From Sediminibacterium sp. (GTDB lineage: Bacteria; Bacteroidota; Bacteroidia; Chitinophagales; Chitinophagaceae): DNA of 64,000 nt. The notes beneath the pieces were generated by a model that did no database searches, was not told where the DNA came from, and was given only the letters and a program-made list of their open reading frames with translations. This document shows positions 24,245-33,208 of the stretch, piece by piece. How positions within the stretch are numbered: the first letter of the stretch is position 1; each line of letters starts with the position of its first letter. The position numbers were made by a program, and so were the translations under genes. The stretch lies in NCBI RefSeq assembly GCF_030695065.1, contig NZ_JAUYTR010000011.1, positions 616,458 through 680,457 of the forward strand, in the 5' to 3' direction.

Positions 24245-24688
24245 TTAATAAACATATTTCATTAAATAAACCACCACCCCAGAAACAATTAAACAACTTA
24301 ATAAAGAAAGATAAAAATATCGGCCGCCTCTTTTGGCTACAGCGTGTTTTTCTTCTTCTTCTAGCTTACTAAAGCGGCGTACAATATCTAAAAAAATGGC
24401 TTTACCACCGTATGCACCAAAGCTCATAAAATAAACCAATGCAAAAAATATAAAAATTCCTAACCTACCAGCCAGCTCCCAATATCTAATGAATGCAAGC
24501 ACATCGTATACATCACTACTCTGATTGGTTAGCAACAAATAAACAATACCAATACCAATTAAGGTAAGTACGTTGCAAACCCAAGCCAAGCCAACCATAT
24601 GTACCCCATTGGTTTTGACTGCAAGAATCTCCCTATGAGTTCTTACTACAGTGTAGTCATGACAAATTACGGATTCGAATATGTTCAT
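24245..24688 (-). CDS. Small membrane protein, paralogue 2 of a tandem pair
   Basis: A 147-aa protein with hydrophobic helices (MVGLAWVCNVLTLIGIGIVYLLL, LGIFIFFALVYFMSFGAYGG, FYLSLLSCLIVSGVVVYLM). An acidic-basic segment, KLEEEEKHAVAKRGG, precedes the last helix. It is the upstream copy of a tandem duplication, with the second copy starting 5 nt after its stop. The N-termini of both copies share an F-x-x-x-I-x-H-x-Y pattern. No known domain was recognised. It lies about 100 bp downstream of mqnC, with a nested palindrome in the gap. Confidence 0.75.
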   Translation of the reverse strand: MNIFESVICHDYTVVRTHREILAVKTNGVHMVGLAWVCNVLTLIGIGIVYLLLTNQSSDVYDVLAFIRYWELAGRLGIFIFFALVYFMSFGAYGGKAIFLDIVRRFSKLEEEEKHAVAKRGGRYFYLSLLSCLIVSGVVVYLMKYVY

Positions 24689-24716
24689 CTTTTTCTGATT
24701 CGAAACAATTGAGGGT

Positions 24717-24747
24717 TTACTAAGCTAAAGTTACTTTAATTTAGTAA
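24717..24747. promoter_or_regulatory. Nested palindrome between mqnC and membrane-protein pair
   Basis: TTACTAA-GC-TAAAG-TTA-CTTTA-AT-TTAGTAA: the outer 7-bp and inner 5-bp arms are exact and share one centre. There is no U-run on the minus strand, so it is not an obvious terminator. It lies 29 bp before the start of the membrane-protein pair and may be an operator. Confidence 0.4.
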
Positions 24748-24787
24748 GAATCAGATTCATAAAATCAAAAAGCAGCTCGTTTACAAT

Positions 24788-25915
24788 TTAATAATCAATG
24801 GTTTGCTCTACAATGGTATCGGGTATTTCCCTCCATCCATATTGCTGATTGCGTAATTGAGGTTCAAAGCCCGCCTCTTTAATTGCTTCCTGTATGGTTT
24901 TATAAGTAAACCGATGAGGAGCGCCAGCAGCACTCACTACATTCTCTTCAATCATAATTGAACCAAAATCGTTGGCACCCCCATGTAAACAAAGCTGGGC
25001 GGTCTCTTTACCCACTGTTAACCAGCTGGCTTGTATATTTTTAACATTCGGAAGCATGATTCTACTAATGGCTATCATTCTCAAGTATTCATCTGGTGTA
25101 GTTAAATTATGCACCCCTCTTATTTTGGTTAACAAAGTATCTACATCTTGAAATGTCCATGGAATAAATGCCAGGAAACCATTGGCATCAGTGGGTTTCA
25201 TTGCTTGCACTTCTCTTATTCTAACTAAATGTATAAATCGCTCTTCCAAAGTTTCTACGTGTCCAAACATCATGGTTGCACTTGTAGTAATATTGAGTTT
25301 GTGTGCTTCGTGCATAATGGCCAACCACTCATCTGCCCCGCACTTGCCTTTCGAAATTAAGCGGCGTACCCGATCAACCAATATCTCTGCCCCTGCCCCT
25401 GGTAATGAATCTAAGCCAGACTCTTTTAATGCTTTTAATACATCATGATGGCTCATTTTTTCCAACTTGGCAATATGTGCTACTTCAGGGGGACCGAGCG
25501 CATGCAACTTAATAGTTGGATATTCTTGCTTTAACTGTCTAAAGGTTGTGGTATAAAAATCGAGGCCTAAGTTAGGATGGTGACCTCCTTGAAGCAAAAG
25601 CTGATCACCGCCATATTTCAATGTTTCCTCAATTTTCTTTCGGTAAACGGGCATTTCAGTTATATATGCTTCTGCGTGGCCAGGTATTCTATAGAAATTA
25701 CAAAACTTACAATTGGCAATACAAACATTGGTGGTATTTACATTGCGGTCTATCTGCCAGGTTACTTTACCATGTGGCACTTGCTTTTTACGGAGTTCAT
25801 CTGCTATATGCATTAAATCGGCTAAAGGTGCCTGCTCAAATAGGTACATTCCCTCTTCTACACTTAAAAAGTCAAAATCGAGGGCTCTCTGGTATAAATT
25901 GGCTAATTCCATCAT
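24788..25915 (-). CDS. mqnC: Cyclic dehypoxanthinyl futalosine synthase
   Basis: A 375-aa radical SAM enzyme of the futalosine route to menaquinone; it cyclises dehypoxanthine futalosine. The 4Fe-4S site is CIANCKFC (CxxxCxxC). Also seen are LLLQGGHHPNLGLDFY, LPGAGAEILVDRVR, TTSATMMFGHVET, FIPWTFQ and GANDFGSIMIEENVVSAAGA, all typical of MqnC rather than MqnE or CofH. The frame opens at 25972, but a TAACTTTG promoter box at 25930-25937 puts transcription start downstream of that, so ATG 25915 (or 25912) is chosen. Menaquinone made by this route would feed the alternative complex III encoded elsewhere in the window. Confidence 0.92.
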   Translation of the reverse strand: MMELANLYQRALDFDFLSVEEGMYLFEQAPLADLMHIADELRKKQVPHGKVTWQIDRNVNTTNVCIANCKFCNFYRIPGHAEAYITEMPVYRKKIEETLKYGGDQLLLQGGHHPNLGLDFYTTTFRQLKQEYPTIKLHALGPPEVAHIAKLEKMSHHDVLKALKESGLDSLPGAGAEILVDRVRRLISKGKCGADEWLAIMHEAHKLNITTSATMMFGHVETLEERFIHLVRIREVQAMKPTDANGFLAFIPWTFQDVDTLLTKIRGVHNLTTPDEYLRMIAISRIMLPNVKNIQASWLTVGKETAQLCLHGGANDFGSIMIEENVVSAAGAPHRFTYKTIQEAIKEAGFEPQLRNQQYGWREIPDTIVEQTIDY

Positions 25916-25929
25916 AATTGTATAAGCAA

Positions 25930-25937
25930 CAAAGTTA
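25930..25937 (-). promoter_or_regulatory. -7 box (TAACTTTG) of mqnC
   Basis: Exact TAnnTTTG match on the minus strand, 14 bp before the ATG at 25915. It decides between the long and short mqnC starts in favour of the short one. Confidence 0.6.
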
Positions 25938-26032
25938 GGATAGATATGGTTCACCCAAAAGGATATCAACAAAAGAGCTCGCTTATATAATTATTCATCA
26001 TTTTGCATAAAAAGCGATTAACTTAACATAGC

Positions 26033-27226
26033 ATGAAACGGGTATTTGCCATATTGGTATTTTCGCTACTCTGCTTGCAACAGCTTAGCGCTCAGGAAGA
26101 ATTTGTTCCTCCAGACTCCAAACTAATTACAAAGATTCCATTTTTTCAACTCAGCGGTGGTATCATCATTATAAAAGCACAGTTAGATGGATTTGCTGAC
26201 TCCCTCAATTTTGTACTAGACACGGGTAGCGGGGGAATCTCTTTAGATTCAAGCACAGTAGAAAGATTGAAGATCCCTATTGCATTAAGCGATAAAACTA
26301 TTCGGGGTATTGCCGGAGTTAAGCGGGTTTCATTTGCTTACAATCATACCTTACAAATGACGGGTATAGTGGTAAAGAACTTAGATTTTCACATCAATAA
26401 TTATGAACTGCTTACCAGTGTTTATGGGGTTAGAATAGATGGGATTATAGGGTATAGTTTTTTAAGAAGGTATATAGTTCATTTAGACTTCGACAAAAAA
26501 ATAATGGAAGTACATACACCGGGTAGATTTAAATATCCCCGAGGTGGACAATTGCTTAAACCTAATTTTAGTACGTTGCCTTTGTTACAAGCTCATGTAG
26601 AAGATAGCAAGTCTTTTTTGAACCGATTTATTTTTGATACCGGTGCAGGTCTTTGTTTTTTATTGTCTAGAGAATATGTAGATGACAGTTCCATATTTAA
26701 AAGCAAAAGAAAATATTATCCAACACAGGCAGAGGGCTTAGGAGGCAAAAAGAAAATGGAAATTGCTGTGATGAAATCGGTAAAAATTGGCAACTACAAG
26801 TTCAAAAAAGTGCCTGTACATATATTTGAAGACGATTTTAATGTTACCAATTACCCCACTCTAGGTGGGTTAATTGGGAACGACTTATTGAGAAGATTTA
26901 ATATTACATTGAACTACCCCGAACAGAGTATCCATATTAAACCCAATGAACATTTTAGTGATGCTTTCGATTACAGCTATACAGGATTAGGCATTTATTT
27001 AGTGGATGGGCAAATAAAAGTGATTGATATTATTGAAGGCTCACCTGGTGACAAAGCGGGATTTAAAACAGATGATATTATTTTTTCTATAGAAAACAAT
27101 GCTTCTAATAATATTCAGGCTTATAAGAACCTCTTTCAGAACTCTTTAGGAAAAATTAAAGTGGTGGTACTTAGAAATAATCTTCCTTTAATGTTAAACA
27201 TGAATGTTAAAGACATTCGTAGGTAA
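26033..27226 (+). CDS. Exported retropepsin-like aspartyl protease with PDZ domain
   Basis: A 397-aa protein with a signal peptide (cleavage after LSAQ, residue 20). Two aspartyl protease lobes follow, each with its own catalytic motif: LDTGSGGISL near residue 64 and FDTGAGLCFLL near residue 200. Matching flaps are GIIGYSFLRRY and GLIGNDLLRRF. A C-terminal PDZ domain (about 305-395) contains IIEGSPGDKAGFKTDDIIFSI. This two-DTG plus PDZ layout is common in Bacteroidota envelope proteases. It is probably periplasmic and involved in protein quality control. Substrates are unknown. The M16 peptidase pair follows on the same strand after 38 bp. Confidence 0.88.
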   Translation: MKRVFAILVFSLLCLQQLSAQEEFVPPDSKLITKIPFFQLSGGIIIIKAQLDGFADSLNFVLDTGSGGISLDSSTVERLKIPIALSDKTIRGIAGVKRVSFAYNHTLQMTGIVVKNLDFHINNYELLTSVYGVRIDGIIGYSFLRRYIVHLDFDKKIMEVHTPGRFKYPRGGQLLKPNFSTLPLLQAHVEDSKSFLNRFIFDTGAGLCFLLSREYVDDSSIFKSKRKYYPTQAEGLGGKKKMEIAVMKSVKIGNYKFKKVPVHIFEDDFNVTNYPTLGGLIGNDLLRRFNITLNYPEQSIHIKPNEHFSDAFDYSYTGLGIYLVDGQIKVIDIIEGSPGDKAGFKTDDIIFSIENNASNNIQAYKNLFQNSLGKIKVVVLRNNLPLMLNMNVKDIRR

Positions 27227-27264
27227 GTAAAGATGAACTATTTTGCGCTCCGATACGCATTACT

Positions 27265-28500
27265 ATGATTGAATACAACCGCTTTACCTTAGACAATGGC
27301 TTAACCGTTTTGGTACACGAAGACACTGCAACCCCTATGGCAGTAGTAAATGTTTTATATGATGTTGGGGCAAGAGACGAGCATCCTGAAAAAACCGGAT
27401 TCGCCCATTTATTTGAGCACTTAATGTTTGGAGGCAGCATTAACATTGCAGACTACGACGAACCACTACAAAGAGCTGGTGGAGACAATAACGCATATAC
27501 CACCAACGATTTAACCAATTACTATTGCCAACTACCCGCACAAAATATTGAAACTGCATTTTGGCTAGAAAGCGATCGAATGTTGAGCTTGGCATTTAGC
27601 GAGAAAAGTTTATCGGTACAACGTAAAGTGGTTTGTGAAGAATTCAGGGAACATTATATTAATAAGCCCTATGGTGATGTTTGGAAACAAATGCGCCATT
27701 TGGCATATACGGTTCACCCTTATCAATGGATGACCATTGGAAAAGAATTAAGCCATGTAGAGAATGCACATATTGATGACGTAAAACATTTTTTCTTTAA
27801 ACATTATCGTCCAGTAAATGCAATTTTGGTAGTGGCAGGCAATGTAAAAACGGAAGACATTAAACAACTTGCTCAAAAATGGTTTGGACCTATACCAATG
27901 GGAGATAAATACATTCGTTGTTTACCACAGGAGCCGGTTCAAAATCAAGCCAGAAGATTAACTATTGAAGCGGAAGTTCCTTTGGATGCTTTTGTAAAAA
28001 CCTGGCATATGGATGCTCGCTTAAACAAAGGTTATTATACTGCAGATTTAATTACTGAAATTTTAGGAGGTGGGGCATCTTCTCGTTTGTACCAGTCATT
28101 GGTTAAAGAACAGAAATTATTTTCAAATTTGGACTGCTATCATTTTGGCAGTCTAGATGCAGGATTATTAACTATAGAAGGCAAATTGGTTAAAGGAGTA
28201 GACATTAATAAAGCAGAGCAAGCCATTTCAGAACAAATTGCACAAATACAAGAACAACCAGTTGCTATTGCTGAATTAACCAAGGTAAAAAATAAAACAG
28301 AAAGTGTAATTGCATTTGAAGACATGAGCATTATGAGCAGGGCCAGCAGTTTGGCAATGTATGAATTAATGGGTGATGCATCTTTAATGAACACTGAATT
28401 AGAAAAATACCAGGAAATTAATCCACAAGACATTGTTGATTACAGTAAACAAATTTTTAGAGAAAGCAATAGCAACACATTACACTACCTGGCCAAATAA
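27265..28500 (+). CDS. M16 family zinc metallopeptidase, catalytic subunit
   Basis: A 411-aa protein with the inverted zinc motif HLFEH (H48, E51, H52) and the downstream Glu in KVVCEEFREH, about 76 residues later, giving the HxxEH-x76-E signature. The C-terminal half has GGGASSRLYQSLVKEQKLF, the conserved substrate-domain R-x-x-Y-type segment. No signal peptide was seen, so it is cytoplasmic unless processed unusually. The next gene, 12 bp downstream, encodes a related protein without the zinc motif; the pair forms a two-chain peptidase resembling YmxG/PqqL systems. Confidence 0.92.
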   Translation: MIEYNRFTLDNGLTVLVHEDTATPMAVVNVLYDVGARDEHPEKTGFAHLFEHLMFGGSINIADYDEPLQRAGGDNNAYTTNDLTNYYCQLPAQNIETAFWLESDRMLSLAFSEKSLSVQRKVVCEEFREHYINKPYGDVWKQMRHLAYTVHPYQWMTIGKELSHVENAHIDDVKHFFFKHYRPVNAILVVAGNVKTEDIKQLAQKWFGPIPMGDKYIRCLPQEPVQNQARRLTIEAEVPLDAFVKTWHMDARLNKGYYTADLITEILGGGASSRLYQSLVKEQKLFSNLDCYHFGSLDAGLLTIEGKLVKGVDINKAEQAISEQIAQIQEQPVAIAELTKVKNKTESVIAFEDMSIMSRASSLAMYELMGDASLMNTELEKYQEINPQDIVDYSKQIFRESNSNTLHYLAK

Positions 28501-28512
28501 AGAAGTACGAAC

Positions 28513-29793
28513 ATGTTGAATAGAAAAATACAACCGACTATAACCGATGCGGTAAGTTTTGATTTAAAACTCAGAACATGCGAACAATACCAATTAGACA
28601 ATACTATTCCTGTATACAGTATGAATGCTGGCACACAAGACGTACTCATGATAGAATGGGTGTTTAAAGCAGGTAACTGGTTTGAGCAAAAAAATATAGT
28701 TGCCGGCACTACAAATTTCTTATTAAAGAATGGCACTAGTACTAAAACTGCCTATCAAATAAATGACCATTTTGAATTCTATGGCGCCTATTTAAATAGA
28801 ACATGTTACAATGAAACTGCTTCTATTACATTACATTGTTTAAGTAAACATATTAATGAGCTATTGCCAGTGGTTGCAGAATTAATAACCGATTCTATTT
28901 TTCCAGAAGAGGAGTTAACTACCTATCAACAAAATCAAAAACAAAAGCTTTCTGTAAATCTTAAAAAATGTGACTTTATTGCCAATCGGTTAATTGATGA
29001 ATATGTATACGGATTTCATCACCCCTATGGAAAGTATACTTCTACCTTAGATTATGATCAACTCAACAGAAACGAATTGATCAAATTTTTCAAGAGATTT
29101 TATGCAGAAGGACATTGTACCATTTTTACTGCGGGTAAAATTCCTCCCGATTTACAAAGTCAATTAAATAAATATTTTGGCGCATTGCCTTTACAACAAA
29201 GGGCCATTCCGAACATTCAATACAATTTACAATCGTCAGAAGAAAAAAAACACCAAATCATCAACGATGCTAATGGTGTGCAAGGTGCTATTAGAATAGC
29301 TCGCCCATTCCCCAACAAACACCATCCCGATTACCAAAAAACACAAATATTGAATAATGTTTTTGGTGGATTTTTTGGTTCTAGACTAATGAGTAATATA
29401 AGAGAAGACAAGGGATACACTTATGGCATTCATAGTTATATACAAAATCATATGGGAGAAACTGCTTGGATGATTAGTACAGAAGCGGGAAGGGATGTTT
29501 GTGAAGCTACTATTAGTGAAGTATATAAAGAAATGGAAATACTAAGGAATGAGCCCATAGATGAAGACGAGCTAAGCTTAGTTAAAAACTATATGCTGGG
29601 TACTGTATTGGGCGACTTAGATGGGCCTTTTCAGTTAATTGCCAGATGGAAAAACTACGTACTCAATAATTTAGACGAGCAGTATTTTTACAATAGTGTG
29701 CAACTGATAAAATCTACTGGAGCCGAAGAATTAAATGAGCTCGCAAAAAAATACTTAAACCCTGAAGAATTTTACGAGCTTACCGTAATTTAA
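28513..29793 (+). CDS. M16 family peptidase, non-catalytic partner subunit
   Basis: A 426-aa M16-fold protein. At the place of HxxEH it has TTNFLLKNG, so zinc is not bound. The other half of the family fold is kept: FGSRLMSNIREDKGYTYGIHSY, with the R and Y that contact substrate. Such partners complete the peptidase chamber and supply the substrate-binding R/Y pair. It starts 12 bp after the catalytic subunit and ends next to the convergent arsenic operon. Confidence 0.9.
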   Translation: MLNRKIQPTITDAVSFDLKLRTCEQYQLDNTIPVYSMNAGTQDVLMIEWVFKAGNWFEQKNIVAGTTNFLLKNGTSTKTAYQINDHFEFYGAYLNRTCYNETASITLHCLSKHINELLPVVAELITDSIFPEEELTTYQQNQKQKLSVNLKKCDFIANRLIDEYVYGFHHPYGKYTSTLDYDQLNRNELIKFFKRFYAEGHCTIFTAGKIPPDLQSQLNKYFGALPLQQRAIPNIQYNLQSSEEKKHQIINDANGVQGAIRIARPFPNKHHPDYQKTQILNNVFGGFFGSRLMSNIREDKGYTYGIHSYIQNHMGETAWMISTEAGRDVCEATISEVYKEMEILRNEPIDEDELSLVKNYMLGTVLGDLDGPFQLIARWKNYVLNNLDEQYFYNSVQLIKSTGAEELNELAKKYLNPEEFYELTVI

Positions 29794-29797
29794 GAAA

Positions 29798-30481
29798 TTA
29801 TTTTACCTGACTAAATACGTACAACATTTCAAGACCAATTTGCTTACACCTTTCATTATATACTTGGTCTTGTTGTGGTGTTCCATCTGACAATTTAGGA
29901 TCTTCGTAAGGCAGCTTAAATTTACCATCTGACCCTTGAACAATAGGGCAAGACGCGTCGGCCTGAGAACAAGTTAAAACTGCTCCATATTCCTTTTGTG
30001 GATTGGGCATACTGGTATATACTTTGGAAAAAGCAATCAGCTTTGGGGTTGTTGAGCCGAATTTGACCTCATAAACTGGGTTTGACAAACTATTTGTAGC
30101 AGTTATTTCAAATCCAATAGCTCTTAATGCTTTTACTGCATTGATATTAAAAGCGGTTACTTCGGTACCGCCAGAATAACAATATAAATTTCCAACACCA
30201 AAATAAGCAGCAGCAGCTTGAGCCATTATTTGAGATATATGACTTCTTCTAGAATTATGTGTACAAATAAAAGTGAGTTCAATGTCTTTTTGCAATTTTT
30301 TCTTTTGGCTGATATAATCGCTAATCTCTTTTAATGCAGTTTTACGTTCCGCTGGAATTTGATTAAAGTTTAATTGAGCTTCATCAAAAAAAGATTGTAA
30401 GCTTGGAAATAAAACAGGTTGTTGCGCATTAGTATTCATAACCAAAAGATTAACAATAAAAAAAATAAGTAGGTTTTTCAT
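29798..30481 (-). CDS. Low-molecular-weight phosphatase-type arsenate reductase-like protein, possibly exported
   Basis: A 227-aa protein with the LMW-phosphatase P-loop CTHNSRRS (C73 to R79, CX5R) and later cysteines in [12 protein letters not shown] and ERCKQ. It is the last gene of the arsR-arsM-acr3 operon; its ATG overlaps the acr3 stop (ATGA), so arsenate reduction is the likely role. The 5' end encodes a good signal peptide ([21 protein letters not shown]), which would place it outside the cytoplasm. Met15 (30439) would remove that and give a cytoplasmic enzyme resembling homologues I recall. The start is unresolved. Confidence 0.8.
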   Translation of the reverse strand: MKNLLIFFIVNLLVMNTNAQQPVLFPSLQSFFDEAQLNFNQIPAERKTALKEISDYISQKKKLQKDIELTFICTHNSRRSHISQIMAQAAAAYFGVGNLYCYSGGTEVTAFNINAVKALRAIGFEITATNSLSNPVYEVKFGSTTPKLIAFSKVYTSMPNPQKEYGAVLTCSQADASCPIVQGSDGKFKLPYEDPKLSDGTPQQDQVYNERCKQIGLEMLYVFSQVK

Positions 30482-31533
30482 TTGTATAAATTATTTCTAA
30501 ACCAAAAAGCCAAATTAACTAAAGCTATTAATGCAGGTACTTCTACCAACGGACCAATAACACCTGCAAATGCCTGACCGCTATTAATGCCGAATACACC
30601 AATTGCTACAGCAATGGCCAATTCAAAATTATTCCCTGTAGCAGTGAATGCAATGGAAGTATTTCTTGAATAATCTGCTCCTAGTTTTTTACCAATTAAA
30701 AAGCTAATGATAAACATCAATATAAAATAAATAACTAAGGGGATGGCAATTCGCAAAACATCCATTGGTATCTCTAGAATTAATTGTCCTTTTAAACTGA
30801 ACATAATGACAATGGTAAACAACAAGGCAATTAATGTGATTGGCGAAATAAATGGAATGTATTTATTATTAAACCAATTTAATCCCTTCCATTTTATTAA
30901 TATATACCTACTAATTATACCAGCGGCAAAAGGTAATCCTAAATAAATACCAACCGATTGAGCTATTTCAGCAATGGTAATATTCACATTCAAACCCTTT
31001 ACGCCAAAATACGGTGGTAAAAAAGTAATGAATAAATATGCATAAAAACTATAAAAGAAAACTTGAAAAATACTATTCAAAGCCACCAGCCCTGCAGCAT
31101 ACTCTCTATTGCCCTCTGCTAAATCATTCCATACAACCACCATTGCAATACATCTGGCTAATCCAATCAAGATTAATCCAATCATGTATTCGGGATAATC
31201 TTTCAAAAAGATGATTGATAAAATAAACATCAAAATAGGACCAATAACCCAATTCAATATTAAGGAAAGGCTTAAGACTTTAATATTACTAAACACTTCT
31301 CCAATTTTACTGTAATTCACTTTTGCTAAAGGAGGATACATCATCAGTATCAATCCAATGGCTAGTGGTATATTGGTTGTTCCATTAGAGAGCGATTCAA
31401 TTTTAATTGAGACACTGGGTATAAAATAACCTAATCCCACACCAATCATCATGGCTAAAAATATCCATAGCGTTAAATACTGATCTAGAAATGATAGTTT
31501 TTTACGATTTGCAGCTGGTGTGCAATGTTCCAT
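30478..31533 (-). CDS. acr3: ACR3-type arsenite efflux transporter
   Basis: A 351-aa inner-membrane protein with 10 predicted helices. It has the ACR3 core [16 protein letters not shown], with the essential cysteine, and a later [19 protein letters not shown] segment with the conserved Glu. It exports As(III), driven by the proton gradient. It lies between arsM (53-bp gap) and the phosphatase/reductase gene (4-bp overlap). The N-terminus ([19 protein letters not shown]) is the short cytoplasmic lead usual for the family. Confidence 0.93.
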   Translation of the reverse strand: MEHCTPAANRKKLSFLDQYLTLWIFLAMMIGVGLGYFIPSVSIKIESLSNGTTNIPLAIGLILMMYPPLAKVNYSKIGEVFSNIKVLSLSLILNWVIGPILMFILSIIFLKDYPEYMIGLILIGLARCIAMVVVWNDLAEGNREYAAGLVALNSIFQVFFYSFYAYLFITFLPPYFGVKGLNVNITIAEIAQSVGIYLGLPFAAGIISRYILIKWKGLNWFNNKYIPFISPITLIALLFTIVIMFSLKGQLILEIPMDVLRIAIPLVIYFILMFIISFLIGKKLGADYSRNTSIAFTATGNNFELAIAVAIGVFGINSGQAFAGVIGPLVEVPALIALVNLAFWFRNNLYK

Positions 31534-31586
31534 TTTAAAATTATTTTATCTAATTAGAATTTTCTAGAATTAATGACATGTTAGTA

Positions 31587-32474
31587 TTAACAGCAACCGC
31601 CTCCTGGAGTGCAGCAAGTTGCCGCAACGGTATTATTTACTTCAGTATTTTCAGTAATGGCAAATCCTTTTGGCTTTTCAGCATAAACAGTTACACTAAA
31701 TATACCAGCCCCGCCATTATTAAAAGCTGCAATTTCAGCATCAGTTAAATAATTTTTTAAAATATCATTGGGAATAATAATGGGCTTTTCTTTTTGTACG
31801 ATGATATTTTCGAACTTGTTTAATCGAATCAATTCTAGGTACACTTCTTTTTGTATTGCACCGGATACACATCCTGCATACATTTCAGCATCTTTTCTTA
31901 GTGCATCTGGTAATTGACCTACCAATACCACGTCGGAAATACTAAAGTGTCCACCTGGTTTTAGCACTCTGAATATTTCTTTTATAACGCCATCTTTATT
32001 GGGTACCAAATTCAACACACAATTACTTACCACCACATCAGCCGTATTTCCACCTAAAGGCATATGCTCAATATCGCCTTCACGAAATTCTACATTATTA
32101 AACCCTAATGTATCTGCATTCATTCTGGCTTTCTGAATCATAGCTGGTGTAAAATCTATTCCAATCACTTTTCCTTTATCTCCTGTATGAGCTCTTGCAA
32201 CAAAACAATCATTGCCTGCTCCACTTCCTAAATCTACTACAGTATCCCCTTGTTTAATTTGTGCATACTGCGTAGGCAATCCACAACCCAATCCTAAGTC
32301 GGCATCTGCATTATATCCTTCCATAGTAGTATAATCATCGCTCATGATATTGTATACTTCAGTACTGCATCCACCTGCACCACAACATGATGCTTTATTA
32401 TCTGCAGTAGATTGTGTAGCAATTTCTGCGTATTTCTCTTTTACGATTTGTTTTAATTGTTCATCTGTTTGCAT
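31587..32474 (-). CDS. arsM: Arsenite S-adenosylmethionine methyltransferase
   Basis: A 295-aa SAM-dependent methyltransferase that methylates As(III). Motifs: VVDLGSGAGND (SAM), IGIDFTPAMI, and EGDIEHMPL. The arsenic-site cysteines are visible as ASCCGAGGCS near residue 28, LGLGCGLP near residue 62, SNCVLNL and AGCVSGA. The C-terminus ends in the cysteine cluster CCTPGGGCC, which may pass arsenic on. It is the second gene of the operon, 28 bp after arsR. Both methylation and efflux are therefore encoded, giving two routes of detoxification. Confidence 0.93.
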   Translation of the reverse strand: MQTDEQLKQIVKEKYAEIATQSTADNKASCCGAGGCSTEVYNIMSDDYTTMEGYNADADLGLGCGLPTQYAQIKQGDTVVDLGSGAGNDCFVARAHTGDKGKVIGIDFTPAMIQKARMNADTLGFNNVEFREGDIEHMPLGGNTADVVVSNCVLNLVPNKDGVIKEIFRVLKPGGHFSISDVVLVGQLPDALRKDAEMYAGCVSGAIQKEVYLELIRLNKFENIIVQKEKPIIIPNDILKNYLTDAEIAAFNNGGAGIFSVTVYAEKPKGFAITENTEVNNTVAATCCTPGGGCC

Positions 32475-32502
32475 AAAATATATTTTTAGTTTTTAAGATT
32501 AT

Positions 32503-32835
32503 TTAGCAACAAGATTGTTGTTGCACTTTTAGTTTATTAAAAAGTTGATTAAAAGAGACATTGAATTTTTCAAATGCTTTCCAATTAATACAATAACAGC
32601 TTCTTGGTCCTTCAATGGTTCCTTTAATTAATCCTGCATCTTTCAATTCTTTTAAGTGTTGCGAAACAGTAGACTGTGCCAATGGTAATAAGTCTACAAT
32701 CTCCCCACATACGCATTCATTCTTTTGTGACAATACTTTTAATATAGCAATACGTGCTGGATGAGATAAGGCTTTAGCAAATTGTGCCAACTCTTGTTCT
32801 GCTTTTATAAATTCATCTAATTTAGGAGAAGCCAT
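32503..32835 (-). CDS. arsR: ArsR family metalloregulator
   Basis: A 110-aa winged-helix repressor. Metal site: NECVCGEIV (two cysteines, residues about 40-42), comparable to the ELCVCDL site of ArsR. The recognition region is [21 protein letters not shown]-terminal CC pair may add As(III) ligands. It leads the arsR-arsM-acr3-phosphatase operon and should dissociate from DNA when As(III) binds. Two matching operators flank the -7 box just upstream. Confidence 0.93.
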   Translation of the reverse strand: MASPKLDEFIKAEQELAQFAKALSHPARIAILKVLSQKNECVCGEIVDLLPLAQSTVSQHLKELKDAGLIKGTIEGPRSCYCINWKAFEKFNVSFNQLFNKLKVQQQSCC

Positions 32836-32840
32836 AATTA

Positions 32841-32906
32841 ATCGTTTTTATACGATAAAGCAAAGCTATGCATAATTATCTATTCATCGTAAAAATACGA
32901 TGAATA
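32841..32906 (-). promoter_or_regulatory. ars promoter with two ArsR operators
   Basis: The -7 box TAGCTTTG lies at 32868-32861 on the minus strand. On one side is ATCGT-N6-ACGAT (32841-32856). On the other is a larger dyad with 11-bp exact arms, TATTCATCGTA (32881-32891) and TACGATGAATA (32896-32906). Both contain the same ATCGT-N6-ACGAT core, 45 bp apart. Binding of ArsR at both would block or loop the promoter. Confidence 0.65.
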
Positions 32907-32979
32907 TTTTTTAGACCAGTTTTATTTGAAAATCCAGACTTATATATTATAGTAATTCGAACCCAGTACATTTATATAT

Positions 32980-33014
32980 GGGTAAATGGAGTCGAACTCC
33001 ATTTATCCTTTTTT
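32980..33014 (+). terminator. Orphan intrinsic terminator in divergent region
   Basis: A 13-bp stem (32980-32992 with 32996-33008, one G-T pair), a CGA loop and a run of six or seven T. It points in plus direction, yet no plus-strand gene precedes it. It may end a short RNA divergent from the ars promoter or protect the PadR operon from read-through. The 32836-33208 gap holds this, the ars operators and the PadR promoter, and nothing else obvious. Confidence 0.6.
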
Positions 33015-33122
33015 AAAACCGATTATCCCTTTCTTAAAAATCTGAAAAATCATAACTAATTGATTTTCAATTAATTATTTAAAACCTAATTCTAAAGTCA
33101 GCCTATTACCTAAAAATACTTG

Positions 33123-33163
33123 GTACTATGTGTTGCATAGTACTAAAAAATACCCCATCTTTG
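33123..33163 (+). promoter_or_regulatory. Promoter and PadR-type operator
   Basis: GTACTATG (33123-33130) and CATAGTAC (33136-33143) are exact inverted repeats around TGTTG, a PadR-like dyad. Within it TTGC (33133-33136), a 19-bp spacer and CATCTTTG (33156-33163, one mismatch to TAnnTTTG) give a promoter. The operator covers the -33 region, so PadR autorepression of the operon at 33209-36043 is inferred. Confidence 0.55.
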
Positions 33164-33208
33164 TGTTGTCAAAGTAATTAAACAACAAACGAACTAAAAA
33201 TAATCATC

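Noticed and set aside
28513..29793. Decayed M16 peptidase because HxxEH is missing
   Set aside because: The frame is intact and the partner-type R/Y residues are conserved; non-catalytic partners are normal in this family.
33057..33073. TAATTGA-TTT-TCAATTA inverted repeat
   Set aside because: Short, fully AT-rich and far from a start codon; expected by chance in this composition.
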